Assembly: GCA_026120185.1 (NCBI GenBank) | Contig: JANUWF010001165.1 | Span: 2,356,001 to 2,420,000 of the forward strand | Reading direction: 5' to 3' | Source of the DNA: Voacanga thouarsii | Lineage: Eukaryota; Streptophyta; Magnoliopsida; Gentianales; Apocynaceae | DNA length: 64,000 nt | In this document: positions 21,292-33,397 of the stretch, piece by piece | How the letters are laid out: each line of letters begins with the position of its first letter | Numbering within the stretch: the stretch's first letter is position 1 | The notes under the pieces: generated by a model | The model's database searches: none | What the model saw: the letters and a program-made list of their open reading frames with translations, nothing else | What the model was told of the DNA's origin: nothing | Position numbers and translations under genes: made by a program

Positions 21292-23930
21292 TATATTTTA
21301 AACTTTGCAGTACTCCAAAGAAAGGATGGTGAAGTTTGCCATATTCCATTTGAGAGGGCCAATAAGATATTAGTGGACGAGAGTTTAAGAAACTTAAGAA
21401 CAAAGTGATTCTAGTAGAATTGGAGTACATTCTTGGTATAGGTAGTTGAAAAACGTGAAGATGAATTTCAGAATTTAAAGCAAGGTAGTATGACCATAGC
21501 CTAGTATGCTGCTAAATTTAACAAGGTGTTGAAGTATTACAGTTGCTTGGTTGATATGAAGTAGAATCAAGGGGCTGAGACAAGAGTTATGAAGAGCTTT
21601 ATCGCCATTCCTTGCAATCACCATGCAGCTACAGTCGATGCTACGACTCGAACAGAAAAGGAATATAAGTGCAAAATTGTCAACAAGTTTCCACCTACTA
21701 ACAAGTGATTGATTCCATATGAAGCGGCTTGCGAAATAGCAATGGAAAGACAAGCGAAAACAACTTAAGACTACGTTTGTTGGGACAACTCCGAATATTG
21801 TGATAGGAACGGACATAAAGAAGATGACTATTAGTTTAAGGGTAATACAAGGAAATGTTTCAATTGCAGAGATAACATTCCTCTAAGAAACCAATGCCCG
21901 AATCTACCCAAAAGTAATCACAGAAAACCTACTCTTCCATAATACGCTTATCAAGAAAACAGAGGAAAGAATCCAAACGACAAGTGAAAGCCTAGGTGTC
22001 TGTGCTCAACAGGGAGGAATTGGGAAAGGATGCTACTATTGTTAAAGGTACTCTCCTAATTTAATGTTATCCTATGAATATGTTGATTGATCCCGACTCT
22101 ACTCATTCTTATATAACTGATTTGTTTGTCTATCATATGGGTTGGGATAGTTTGGATTACTTTTTTCTTTACTAGTAAGTATGCCTTCGGGAAAATCCAT
22201 AGAAGTAGAAAAGCATGTAAGGGAATGTGAGATTGAGGTACGAAGGAAGAAATTACTTGGAGATTTAATCAGTATACTTTTTGAAAATTACGACCCAATC
22301 TTGGGCATGGATTGGTTATTTGAACATCATTCACAAGTTGATTATAGCAGCAAAGTGGCGCAATTTGTTAGACCCAGCAAAGATGTTTTTGGAATTCAGA
22401 GGAAATTGGGTTAAAGAGTTGAAGTATGTGATATTGGGAACTATAGCACAGAAGTTTCTCAAGAAAGGATATTAAAGGTATTTGGCTTACTCGATCAATA
22501 AACCTAAGGATCAAACCATGTTGACAGATAATGTGGTTGTCAAACAATTCCCGAACATTTTTCTTTCTCAGTTGACCATAATACCTTTACTAAGAAAGGT
22601 AGAGTTTATGATTGATTTGATACTTGGAGTTAAAACTATTTCTAAAACTCCATATCAGATGGCTTCTATTGAACTTAACAAGTTGAAAGAACAGTTAGAA
22701 GAATTGTTAGGACAAGGTTATATCCAACCAAGCACTCCACCATAGGGAGCTCCCTATATTGTTTGTGAGGATGCGGGATGGAACTTTAAGATTGTGTATT
22801 GACTACCGAGGATTTAATAATTTGCTTGTCAAGAATAAGTACCTTCTTCTACTTATTGAATTGTTTGACCAATTGTGGGGATTGAGATACTTCTCCCAGC
22901 TTGATTTGAGATAAGGATACTATCAAATAAGAATCGAAGAAGAAGATATTCCGAAGATAGCATTCAATACCGGTACGGACAATACGAGTTCGTGGTGATG
23001 CCGTTAGGTTTAATGAATATTCTAGCATCCTTTATGGATTTGATACACATAATATTTCATCCTAATTTAGATAAATTTGTAGTGATTTTTATTAATGATG
23101 TTTTGATACACTCGAAGAGTCTTGAGAAACACACCAATATTTGAAATTAGTAATAGAGTAATCGAGAGAACATAAACTTTATGCTAAGTTTAGTAAATGC
23201 GAATTTTAGTTGGATTCGATGTCTTTCTTAGGACATGTTATATCCAAGGATGGAATTGAAATTGATCCTGCAAAAGTTGAAGCTATAGCTAACTGGAAGC
23301 AACCGAAAAGCTTTACAGAGATCAGAAGCTTTTTAGATTTAGCTGGATATATAGGCACTTCGTCAAATGATTTTTAACCCTCACATCCCATTTCATATGT
23401 TTACTATAAAAGGATGTACTTTTCGCATTGAATGGGAAATGTTAAAAAAGATTTCAAGAGCTAAACAAGAGATTGATGACTGCACCAATATTAAATCTGC
23501 CTGAAGAAAGAAAGTCTTATGCTCTATACAGGATGCATCCAAGGAAGGACTAGGAGCCATATTGATGCAAGAAAATTGAAGGCAGATCGAGCAAACACAG
23601 AGCACAAAGATAATACAGAAGTAAGAAAAATTATACAGTGGAAAGCTTTCGAAATCATTATACCTCTACGTCTTCTGATTTGTTTTGCTTGCTTTGGTAG
23701 AATAGACATTGATACCACGGCTACTGGGGTTTGGATGACTGCCTTTGGAGAATGTCCTGTAAGCCAACGGCTTCATCTTGGCATATGAACACATTATCTT
23801 TCTGGCTTAAGGAATATGACTACTGCGTATTCCTACTAGTGAAAGCTTATAGGTTGACAATGGTCTCACCCTAAGACTGAGACTGCTAATGAGCAGTAAT
23901 CAAAGGGACAAACTGAGTATCTAACCTTAA
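21292..23930 (+). pseudogene. Decayed Ty3/gypsy chromovirus gag-pol fragment
   Basis: Translated pieces match the better-preserved chromovirus at 52172-56722. Gag is seen as SKERMVKFAIFHLRGP (about 21310) and VEKREDEFQNLKQGS. A broken zinc knuckle RKCFNCRDN is near 21855. The protease-to-RT linker is at 22181-22414 (YDPILGMDWLFEH). RT starts at 22482-22745 ([30 protein letters not shown]). RT continues with [13 protein letters not shown], and the catalytic motif is FIND for FIDD near 23090. The RNase H-side block LGHVISKDGIEIDPAKVEAI is near 23230. Beyond about 23600 only short integrase-like traces remain. There are many stops and shifts and no LTRs, so this is an old internal fragment. The last 200 bp are assigned weakly. 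Confidence 0.82.
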
Positions 23931-25000
23931 TTCTGGAAAACCAAAAAAATAGAGAAGAACAAATAGATGAGAGAGAGAGAGAGAGAGAGAGTTTTTGGCT
24001 ACTTGGTTTTTTACGTAATTGTATGTAGTCCAATGAACCCATCAGATAACGTATTTTCTAGTATATCTCTTAGATTTCAATCAATCAAAACAAGAAGACG
24101 TTTAGCTAAGGTAAACTGGCTAAAACCAATCTCCGGTCTGTGCACTTTAGCCTTTACTATTGGACTGTATTATTGTTGTTTATTTTTTTTGGACTAACTA
24201 AGCCCAAAAATAAATAATAAGCCCATGATTAACTAATTCAACTAAAGCATATCGAGATAAATTACCAAGCCTTATACCTGGTTTAAGCCATGGTTAATCT
24301 TCAATTATTTAGTCTAGGCCCAGAACCTGAATAATTAATTAACTAGTTAAACTAAATAATAAATCCAATCTATTTGGATATTTTATTTTTTTTCTTGCAC
24401 AATTATAACTACCCGAATAAAATAAAATCCTATTTAATCAAGACCATTTCCTCAATGAAAAATCAATTACAACTGACGGGCTATTCGAAGGACCAAAAAA
24501 CACATCGTTCTTGGCAACTAAAATGACCAAAATGCCCTTACTATAGAAATAGCTGTATTTTGCATTTTAAATATTTTCTATTATCACCATAAGAAAATAT
24601 TAAGCACAAGAAAAATGATGCGTGTAGCAATGTCTCCAATATATAGGTGTAATGACTTAAATATCCCTCTACATAACACCGATCATTGAGACTTGAGGAA
24701 TGTACTAACACTTCCCTCAATGACTTCTACCATTCTTAAACATTTAGTCCGATAATCCATGACTTTTTGTATGTATCCTCTTATTTCTGGGAGTTACCTA
24801 AAAGCATACAACACTAAGTTACGTTTCTTACGCCTTAGTTTATATAGATTATAATAGATATCACAATGGGGTGATTTCTCCATTAAGGAGCCTAAAAACA
24901 TTTTTACATAAGTTTGTTTTAACTAATTGGTCACACATATACAACATACAAATATATTGGCCTTATAATAGAATCTCACTTACAGTATATCAAAGTATAT
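23931..25000 (-). mobile_element. Copia LTR fragment, reversed, diverged
   Basis: Its reverse complement follows the order of the copia solo LTR at 57176-58961. It shows a (GA)n tract (about 23967-23991, matching the CT tract near 58577), AT-rich text with TAAGCCCA/GGCCCAAT motifs, and the block GCATTTTAAATATTTTC near 24557. The block AAATATCCCTCTA near 24659 corresponds to the segment near 57970. The ATATTGGCC block near 24955 matches 57700. It stops at 25000, where the Athila/Tat LTR begins, so its outer terminus is missing. Confidence 0.75.
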
Positions 25001-26397
25001 TGATGCGTAAATTTTGGATGTATAAAAATCATCAAATTTAAATCCGTCCTTTAGTCGAGTTTTAATTAAAACATTAATTGCAAAACACATATACGAGCAA
25101 GTATACTTATCGGAAGCATAGTACGAAATTAACGAGTATCGGTTCTCAAAGAAACAAGTACACACTAATCACTTTTCATTCATTGTTTAACCGACTCAAT
25201 AAAGTGATAACATAAGAAAAATAAAGAAAAATATATACAACTAAAGGATGAAAGAATATGAAATTTGAGAAATATTCTTGAAAATATGACCATGAACTAC
25301 TTAGCAATTATCACAATCAATTATTATCTTGGTCTCATGAAGGATTTAAATTAGACCCACTTTGTTTGCAATCCATAGAATCACTAGCTTCTAGTTAAAT
25401 TAGTGAACATATTCTGTCTCAACCAATTTATCCAAAAGAAGCATTAAAATCAATACTCATATAAACCCTTATATTATAGGTGATTTAAAATATGAAATTA
25501 GTTAATGAATCCATATTCTAGCAACTATCAATCAACCTTTGATTACCTATATTCTTAACAATTAACATCATTTTCAAGCATGTTAAGAGAAAAAAATATG
25601 AAATTAATTAATTGAAGTTATTACAACCCCCTTTTTCAAGCAAGTTAATAACAAAATACAATAAACTAACTCCATAAGCAAAACAAGTAATCAAATACCA
25701 AAAACAATAATCAATTGATCAAAAGACCAAACTACTTAATAAATCATGAATCCCAAAACAATGCCAAATTACAATGAAAATATTAAATACATAATTGTTT
25801 AATAAAAAGAAAGTAAAGGTAAAAGAAAGCACTCATAGACAAGCTTCATTCTTCTCATTTGAAGACTCTCTTAAACAATCCTCCTTAATCTAATGAATTC
25901 CTCCTTCAATGAGTGATTTTATGATTTGATCCTCGAATTCCCCCTTCTGTCTTATGTTTTTCTTGTTTAAATAGGCTTCCAAGATGCTAAAATTTGTCCC
26001 CTAAATGTTCTAGGCTAAGTAGAGATTAGAAAATACTAAACCTCTTGGAAATTACCGAATCAGCGCAAAAATTAGAAAACTCACCGACATAGACCGTAGT
26101 GGAGTCAGAGCCGGTGCCGGCTTGGAGGGTTATGGCCGGCACCGGCCGTGCTCTGTTGGCCCTATCGTGCTCTATTTTTCATGCAGAAATTCCCTTATTT
26201 CTCCAAAATGGGGTCGGCACTGGCCATGCTCTGATGGTAGCGGTTTTATCCTTTTTCGTCATTTTTTTAATAAAATTCCAAAATGCCTTTCCAAGGGTAA
26301 AATATCAAATATGAAAAACATGCCTAGTTAGTACAAAAATGTATTACAAAATACCCTCTAATAACTAGAAAAATAGTGATAATTTTAGCCCGTATCA
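25001..26397 (-). repeat. Athila/Tat-type 3' LTR (1397 bp)
   Basis: The left edge is TGATGCGTAAATTTTGG and the right edge TTTAGCCCGTATCA, so on the minus strand it begins TGATACGGGC. Its partner at 39728-42532 plus 46827-47030 matches throughout with many substitutions and small indels, so the insertion is old. It contains GC-rich blocks with GCCGGCACCGGCC-like text near 26110-26150. Two overlapping frames at 26099-26331 are not conserved in the partner. Confidence 0.85.
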
Positions 26398-26398
26398 A

Positions 26399-26411
26399 TT
26401 CCCCCACACTT
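26399..26411 (-). promoter_or_regulatory. Athila/Tat-type polypurine tract
   Basis: On the minus strand the sequence GTTTAAGTGTGGGGGAAT precedes the LTR start TGATACGGGC. The TTTAAGTGTGGGGG form is typical of plant Athila/Tat elements. Confidence 0.8.
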
Positions 26412-27202
26412 AAACTTTTGCTTGTCCTCAATCAAAACACTTTAGCGAACAAAATCATGAAGAAAACACAAGCTCTTCTTCATTCTAAAAATTTGAAACA
26501 TAACAAGGATTCTACTTCCTTTCAAACTTTAGATAAAACTCTTACCATTCATTAAACCTTTTGAAAATAATTCAAACTTTGAAACATTTGACAAGACATT
26601 AAAAAACTCATAAAGTCAAATTAATCAAGTGTATACCTTAGTCTAAGAAAATTATTTCATTTTTCAAGTAAAAATATAGATAACATGAATCACACAAGTC
26701 AAGCTTTCTACCAACTCAATCATTATGAATCCAAAAATTGCACAACTCAAGTCATGATGTAAGGAAAGCACTCTAACTTTTTCTCTCAAAATTTTCAATT
26801 ACTTAGGGAATTGATAGCCTCAAGTGTATAGATTTCTCTTCACACACTGTATTAGCTCTCTTATAGTCATCACTCATAATTTATTTTTCAACAATCTTTC
26901 TTTTCTTTTAGTTTTGGGAATTAATAGCATCAAGAACTGGATTTCTCTTCATTATCCATATTGGCCCCCATAATCAAGCAAAAACAATACTTTCTCATCT
27001 TTAAAGAGGAAACAACAATCAACTCATTTTGCTCAATTTTCAACTCACAAAAAATTTCCACAATTCTCTACAATCTTTCCTCTCAAATATCTTTTATCTC
27101 CTCACATTCCTTATTACAACTCAAAGCTAAGTAAAATTTAAACTCATAATACAAGAGTTAGCCAACAAACTTTTTCCACATTCATCATATTCTCCATATT
27201 AA
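26412..27202 (-). other. Athila/Tat 3' noncoding region
   Basis: AT-rich sequence between the PPT and the CACTA insertion with no ORF of note. It contains weakly repeated text (GGGAATTGATAGC near 26815 and GGGAATTAATAGC near 26925), suggesting a diverged short duplication. It continues at 35211 on the far side of the CACTA element. Confidence 0.6.
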
Positions 27203-27229
27203 CACTACAAGAAACAAGGGCTTTCCTGG

Positions 27230-27680
27230 TGCAAAAAAACGTCAACATAGAAGGTCTTTAGTGATGCTTTTGACATCATGATGCTTTGGAATAATGTTGT
27301 CCAAAATCGAGTCATAATAGGTATTGTGTTGTGACGCCTTACAAGTGTTGGTAAAAGTGTCCTGTTCTGACACTATTTAGTGTCACAATAACTCCTGTAT
27401 TATGACACTTTAAAAGCATTAAGAAAAATATCATGTAATGACACAATTTAGCATCACAACAGGTTCTATGATACTTGAAAAGCATAAAAAAAAAATGTCA
27501 TTTTATAACACTATTTTACACCACAATAATTGTTGTGGCGCTTAAAAGTGTAAGGAAAAATTTCATATTATGACACCGTTTAGCATCACAATAGGTGTTA
27601 TAATACAACAATAAAATATGTCATTATAGTAGTTATACTTAGCACTTTATAGTGTCACTATAAGTTCTAAAGAATGTATT
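27230..27680. repeat. CACTA subterminal repeat array
   Basis: Diverged units of very roughly 80 bp repeat the themes TATGACAC, TTTAGCATCACAA, AGGTGTTATAA and AAAAGCAT(A/T)A. The mirrored end near 35020-35190 shows the same TGACAC and GTCATTATAGG words. Subterminal arrays of this kind bind the CACTA-encoded protein in studied elements such as En/Spm. Confidence 0.7.
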
Positions 27681-27759
27681 TTAAATGTGCCAACATAGAT
27701 TCCTTTAATTAAATCTTTTTATGTGACATAATAGGCTCTTTTTTCTCCCTATCCTATTA

Positions 27760-27780
27760 ATATATATATATATATATATA
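27760..27780. repeat. (TA)n microsatellite
   Basis: An uninterrupted run of about ten TA units inside the CACTA element. Confidence 0.9.
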
Positions 27781-28634
27781 GCTATTTTATTAAAAAAAAG
27801 TCAAAAGTAGACAATATTAAAGAGATAGTTAGATTCAAAATATAAATTTCAAAACATCCAAATTTAACATTCACAGTCATTGTTCAAAAATGAAGAATAC
27901 AATATTTAAATACATAAGTAGTTCTTTAAACCAAGCATCATTTATCTTGTAGTTCCTTAAGCCAAGCATCATTGATCTTGTTCCAATCTCAAGTTGTTGT
28001 GATACTAAAACACCTATTTAATCTTCGTCGTGGATCTGCACCTATAATATTACTAGGTGCCTATCTTGTGCAAGGCATGAGCTCGGGTACCTGTGGTAAT
28101 AAAATATTGGTGCAAAATATAGCAGATTATAATAAAATGTAGATGCAACACTTTCACATATTCATATATGAGTTCAACTATAGATGACATATAAAAACCA
28201 CAAACATCAAAAGCAGCATGGTGGCTTTCAGATGCAGGATTAAATGAACATCCAGGAGGCTCAACTTTGACAGTAGGTATAATGGAAGGCTTGAACTTTT
28301 GTTACAACAATGATGATAAAATGCAGTAATAAAAGGAAATCAGTGGGGAAAAGTATTAGAATCGTGGCATCTTTTGCTGAAATCATATATGACAAAATAT
28401 GAATATTTTATTTGCATGGCATCAATGCTGATAAGTATATTTCATTAGAAAAAAATAATCACTATATAATACTGTCATAGAATCATTAGTGTGATTTATG
28501 TCAATGAAAATATATTTTTTTTTAAAAAAGAAGGCATTGTACCTTTTTATTTTTAACATTAATGGTTTCATTTGCAAGAGTTGACGAGCCATTTCAAGCA
28601 TATGTCAAGACTATAGTATTGATTCGTCATGAAA
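27781..28634. other. CACTA interior, no gene recognized
   Basis: AT-rich DNA between the subterminal repeats and the nested solo LTR. No convincing exon or transposase motif was seen. The short repeat CTTTAAACCAAGCATCATT / CCTTAAGCCAAGCATCATT occurs at about 27923 and 27955. Confidence 0.5.
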
Positions 28635-30725
28635 TGTAATACCCCACCTTTTTATCTTTGACCAGCTACTATTTGTAATAGGATGAGAATTTGTATCAAT
28701 AGCTAGAACAAAAGTTGACCAGTGTAATGAGATGAATATTTTGGCATGATAATATTTGGTCGGGACCTAGATGTAATTACTGGATTTGTTTTGGCCGTAC
28801 CCTTAATCTTCGAAAGGCTACTATTATTAGTAAAATAAGAATTTGAGGGTACGCAGAGATGAGAAATTCATCAGTGTAATGAAACACACGTTTTGGTGTG
28901 AATTAAGCTATTCGAGTCACCGGAGGCATTTTTGTCATTTTGACCGTGCTCGTGGCTTTAACCTCAAATTTGACCAAACTAAGAAGGAATCAAAGGATGT
29001 AAATGTTACCAATAGATTCAGTAGAATTTTTGGAGTTGAATGGTGACATAAAATATTTTTCCATTTCGAACCCGATTTTAGTTATTTTCGAGAAAAAAAA
29101 TAGAAAATCGTGGTTAAAAACGGTGCGTGTGGTGTTTTGTGATTGGTAGCCCATGGACATGTGTAAATTTAAGAGAGGTTTCATGACGAGTTCATACAAG
29201 ACACATGGAATTAAAGGATTTACAAATAAATAAATAATAATGTGTAATTTTGTGATTGGAACACACCACTCGTGGACCCACTTGATTAAGGTCTTGAGCA
29301 ATATAAGTGGCTAATATTCGGACCAAGAGAAGATGAATGAATGGCTGGAAATTGGCCAAGAATTTTGGCAACCATACAAGAAGAAAAAAGGGAAATTTTG
29401 TGGAGGAAATAAAAATGGTTGGTGTGTAAGAATTTCATTGGAACACACCTAAGTATATCCACCATACAAGCAATTGAATTAAAAATTTCTAAGCAAAAAT
29501 TTGATGAGAAATGGTAGTAAGGAGGCTGTTATAAGAGCCAAATTTTCAGCCAGTCTTGAAGAAGGAAAAACAAGAGAAAACAAGGAAAGAAAAGGTAGAA
29601 AAAAACAGGGAGAAAAAGAAAATGAGAGAGAAAGAAAGAAGTGTGTGTTCTTGGAGCAAAATCACTTCAAATAGCCTCAACCACAAGGTAAAATCCTATG
29701 CTTCAAGAATTAAAGTTGTAGATTTCATTATGGTGATCATTATGAAATCAAATTTAACATGAAAACATGATTTTCATATCTTGATTTTGGATTAAAGCTA
29801 GGGTTTGTAAACTTTATGTGTGAACCTTATGGAAAATGATCTCTCAAATGAGATTGACTTTGGAAAATGATATTTTGATCTCGAAAATTATTTTATTGGC
29901 CTGATGTTCCTATGGAATGAATTGATTGGCTCTGCGGAGCCTATGGAAATTATTAACTGACTTATGAATCAGTGAGATCAAATTCTAGAAAATAATATTT
30001 TGCCCTAACAATGTTTTTCTTGATATGGAAAATGCTTATGAATCTTGAATTCTTGATTTCTTGAACTTGACAATCGTTGAATACGTGGTGTATGCACTAA
30101 CTTGATTCTTGGAAGTATGGTTGGTGTACTTACCGTTTTGGCAATACACGATTGAGTGCTATAGGCTGCAGTCTAAGCATAATGATACGTGGTGCCGAAG
30201 GCAAAGCCTTGTGAGCTTTGCGTATAGGCTGACCTTTTGTTCGAGGAATGCCTGTGATGTGGAAATCAGGGAAATGATTTGAAATTGAAACACTATTTTC
30301 CAAGAAATGATTGAGTTCTAAGTAAACTATTCTTTAAAGAGTTTTGGAATTGTTTTCAGTGAACAAACAAAATTCTTTCCCTATAAAAGATTTATGTACT
30401 CTATCTCTTTATTAAAGCACTAGAACACAAGGGACTCCCTGAGTGATTTTCACTCACATGCGTGTTATCTTTTTTGAAAAATTCAGAATCAGAAGTGTAG
30501 CGAAAGCGTGGTGGACTCCCAGAGGCTCATACTACTTCTTGAACCTATTACACCCATGAGTGTATGTATCAGAAGCTGAATTCTTGTACTTTGTTATGTT
30601 GAAAAAAAAAAATCCGCTGCATTTTGAGTAAAGTTTGTTCTAAAGACCCCTTCTCTGAGCAATCAGACGGGGTGACATCCCACAAAGTTATAGCCCACTA
30701 CATTATGAAAATATAGGGTGTTACA
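28635..30725 (+). mobile_element. Solo LTR (2091 bp), short relative of the LTR at 16582-20343
   Basis: It starts TGTAATACCCC and ends GGGTGTTACA. The flanks TGAAA and AGAAA match at four of five bases, consistent with an aged 5-bp duplication. Its first 400 bp follow the LTR at 16582 (for example ACCAGCTACTATTTGTAAT against GCTACTACCTATAATG). Its last 500 bp share GTATAGGCTGACCTT and the GGGACTC(C/A)CTG(A/G)GTGATTTT block. The middle is much shorter. Landmarks are a TATA-like motif near 29530, splice-donor-like CAAG|GTAAAA (GT at 29688) and a hairpin at 30647-30672. It is nested in the CACTA element. Confidence 0.88.
30647..30672 (+). other. Conserved 3'-LTR hairpin with a GCAA loop
   Basis: CCCC (30647-30650) pairs with GGGG (30669-30672). 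TCTGA (30654-30658) pairs with TCAGA (30663-30667) around GCAA, a GNRA-type tetraloop. The inner stem differs from the GTCC/GGAC stem of the Del-type LTRs yet still pairs. Confidence 0.6.
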
Positions 30726-31507
30726 AGAAACCATCGTTATGTACGTAAAGCAAAATACGACCATCATCTATTATGGAATTGCTTAATTTGTCTTATAGAA
30801 CGCATAGGGCCTCCACTTCATTCACAGTGACTGCTAAACAAAATTGTGCATTTTAGGCTAAGAGAAGTATTTTAGCCAATGATATGAAATAAATTGGACA
30901 TTCAAATGAAGAAACAACACAAAACTTGAACAAAAACTCTGATAACAAATCCATCTCGAATTGATTGATGATATCAATTCTTATTGCAATGCATCAACTG
31001 GGGTAATTGATCACAGAGTAAATTAATGACGTTCAGTTCATCAAGAAAAGCTTTCACTTGAACAAATCATACAAAGGAAGAGAATTTCATGTTAGCAAAC
31101 TGGTGAGCATAACCAGTTATAGTTAAGCACTTGCCCTTTCATAGTTCAACAATTGATGTCTATAATTCAACAGTTATTCAATGGTTGATGTAGTCGGTCA
31201 AACTATCAGCCTGTTGACCAAATGATTATAGTAGCCCTTTGCTCAATCTTACCAAAATCTCATCATTACTATCTCTTTCTTACTATAGGTCCTACGTATA
31301 CTTTAAGTTTTGACAAAACTGAACAAAACAATCTCTCTCATCTTTTCTCACTCTTCCCGGTATCGTCTTTGCTCCTTCCTCCTTGTTTCTTCCTCTCCTC
31401 AGTCCTTCCTTCCCTCTTTCCTCCCTCTACTTGTCAACTCCAATACACTAATTTTTTATAATTGCATTCACATTAAATTATCTCTATTCATGCCGTCTCT
31501 TCTTCCT
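30726..31507. other. CACTA interior, probable 5' flank of captured RKD gene
   Basis: No coding similarity was recognized. A pyrimidine-rich stretch at about 31330-31440 could be the 5' untranslated region of the captured gene, but nothing in the sequence proves it. Confidence 0.45.
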
Positions 31508-31513
31508 CGCACG

Positions 31514-31553
<40 letters not shown>

Positions 31554-31581
31554 TACATACATACATACATACATACATACA

Positions 31582-31617
<36 letters not shown>

Positions 31618-31622
31618 TATAT
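31508..31622. repeat. Compound CG/CA/CATA/TA microsatellite
   Basis: The order is (CG)n, (CA)n, a long (CATA)n of about 15 units, then (TA)n. The ORFs reading through it on both strands are repeat artefacts. Confidence 0.95.
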
Positions 31623-31751
31623 AATTCTCAAGTTTGTCTTCCTCTTTATTTGAACCCTTTGTGTAAATTTTGTACTCACAGTCATAAGTCATTAGTGGAT
31701 TTCAGAAAACTACAAAGGGACTGGGATTTCTTCTTAGGTTCTCTTTCTCAG

Positions 31752-32870
31752 AGATGGGGATTCATAATTCATTTGAGAGGTGGTCAAATTTTGAGTTGGT
31801 TTCTAAAGAAGACGATTTTGATGTATTTTTCTTTCCAAAACAACCACTTTCTCTTGATTTTTGGTGAGACACTTTTAAGGGCTTTTATTTATTTATTTAT
31901 TTATTTTTACTTTTCACCTGTCTTATTCGTCTGGAAATGTGCTTGATAATGAAACTGAACTTCTTTTGGTTTTTTGTGATGTGAATTAGTGGAAGTTCTG
32001 GACATGCTACTTTGGATTTCTTATTTGATCTACCCATTTAAGAGACTATTGTTTATGCTGTTCCTCTGATGGAGGATATGCTTGTGCATTATCCTTTCTA
32101 CTCCCTAATGGATTTTGAATAAAGCCAGAACATGGTACAAGGTTATCAAACATTAGAGTGTGACGGCAGTCAAGGTATCACTTCAGATGAAGTTCCTATG
32201 GAGAAGAAGATGATCAGGAGGCAGAGAGAGAAGAAGGGCAATAGCTCCAAGACATTATCATAAGCAATCATTTCGATGTACTTCTACATACTAATCACTC
32301 GGGCGGCCAAAGACCTGAATGTTGGGCTAACACTAGTCAAGAAAAGATATAGGGAGTTAAGAATTCATTGATGGCCTCATAGGAAGTTGATGAGCTTGGA
32401 AACCCTAATAAAGAATGTTTAGGTTTTCTCTCACAAAAACTTGTGCATGAAGAACTAATAATAATATTGCCCCAAAGATAACAAAGAACTAATAATTTGA
32501 GAGCATGCCTTTGGATTTGTAGGAGATGTGAAATGAAAAAGAAGGAGGATATATGGCTGAGAAGAAGTTAAGAGAACCCATTAAGATAATGGAACGTGAG
32601 AAGAAGTTGATGAAAGAAATCCCTAATATGCAGTTGGAGGATCAAACAAAGAGATTGAGACAAGCATGCTTCAAGGCCAACTATAAGAAGAGAAAAATCA
32701 TGGGGATGATAACATCTGAATACTCATTTCACAGTAACTTCACAACTAATTATGTTGCTACTAATCTAGATTCTGGCCCAAGGGGGGAGAAGGAGGAGGA
32801 TGCTGAAGAAGAGGATTTAAAGTCCATAATTGCTGACTATTTGTCTTCCTCCAATGCAAGCATGTTTTAA
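31752..32870 (+). pseudogene. Captured RKD-type RWP-RK transcription factor pseudogene with introns
   Basis: Three exons are visible in one consistent reading. Exon A (about 31752-31863) reads NSFERWSNFELVS and FFFPKQPLSLDF and ends at a GT donor (31864). Exon B (31990-32422) is one frame interrupted only by stops. It encodes LVHYPFYSLMDFE, SDEVPMEKKM, then an RWP-RK domain (ITRAAKDLNVGLTLVKKR, WPHRKLMSLETLIKNV; the Arg of RWP is a TGA stop). Exon C (32523-32870) reads NMQLEDQTKRLRQACFKANY and KKRK, the C-terminal helix of RKD proteins, and ends SSSNASMF. Splicing A to B completes a codon, and the 100-bp intron B-C (32423-32522) is in phase 0. Six premature stops kill it. RKD proteins are plant nuclear DNA-binding regulators of egg-cell and early-embryo programmes. 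Introns show capture of genomic DNA, not a retrocopy. The first exon(s) may be missing. Confidence 0.88.
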
Positions 32871-33397
32871 GCTTGAATAATCTTTTACGCAGTAATAAAA
32901 CTTAAGTTCATCTTCAGATTTTTCTTGAAGATCAAGAGTCTCTATATGAATATGGTGGTTCTTATATCATGTAGTATGGATTTAGAGTATAGACTGAGTA
33001 GATTTTGCATTATGGGGCTCATCTTGGTACTTGCGTAGTTATTACAAAATAACTTCTCTATTCTATTCTATGCTTCCTAAAGCTCAGCGAGACGAGGGAC
33101 AATTAAGAGGAGGAAGCAATTAGAAATGAATCCAGGGGTAAAACCAATTGTAATCCTGACTTCCACAAAGAAAATTTTTTGATATAGTTTCCTCTATAAA
33201 TTGAATATTTTTCAGGCATTAGGCCACCTCAAAATGCACAAATATGCAATTCAACCAACAAAAAACTCATAAAAATAATCCAATAATTCAATAAAAACTA
33301 GTTTAAGTCTATATATTATAAAACTAACTTAAGAGCAATGACCCATTATCCATGGGAAGTGATCACCTATCAGTCACAGGGAATGATCACCCATCAC
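32871..33397. other. CACTA interior between captured fragments
   Basis: AT-rich, no coding similarity recognized. It includes a short near-duplicate (GTGATCACCTATCAGTCAC / ATGATCACCCATCACTCAC) at about 33359-33400. The first part may be the 3' flank of the RKD gene. Confidence 0.45.

Noticed and set aside
26099..26331. Two overlapping ORFs with WRVMAGTGRALLAL and similar
   Set aside because: They lie within the Athila/Tat LTR and are not open in its partner (42480-42532 plus 46828-47000).
31310..31692. ORFs on both strands reading HTHTYIHTYIHT or YVCMYVCMYVC
   Set aside because: Translation of a CA/CATA microsatellite, not coding.
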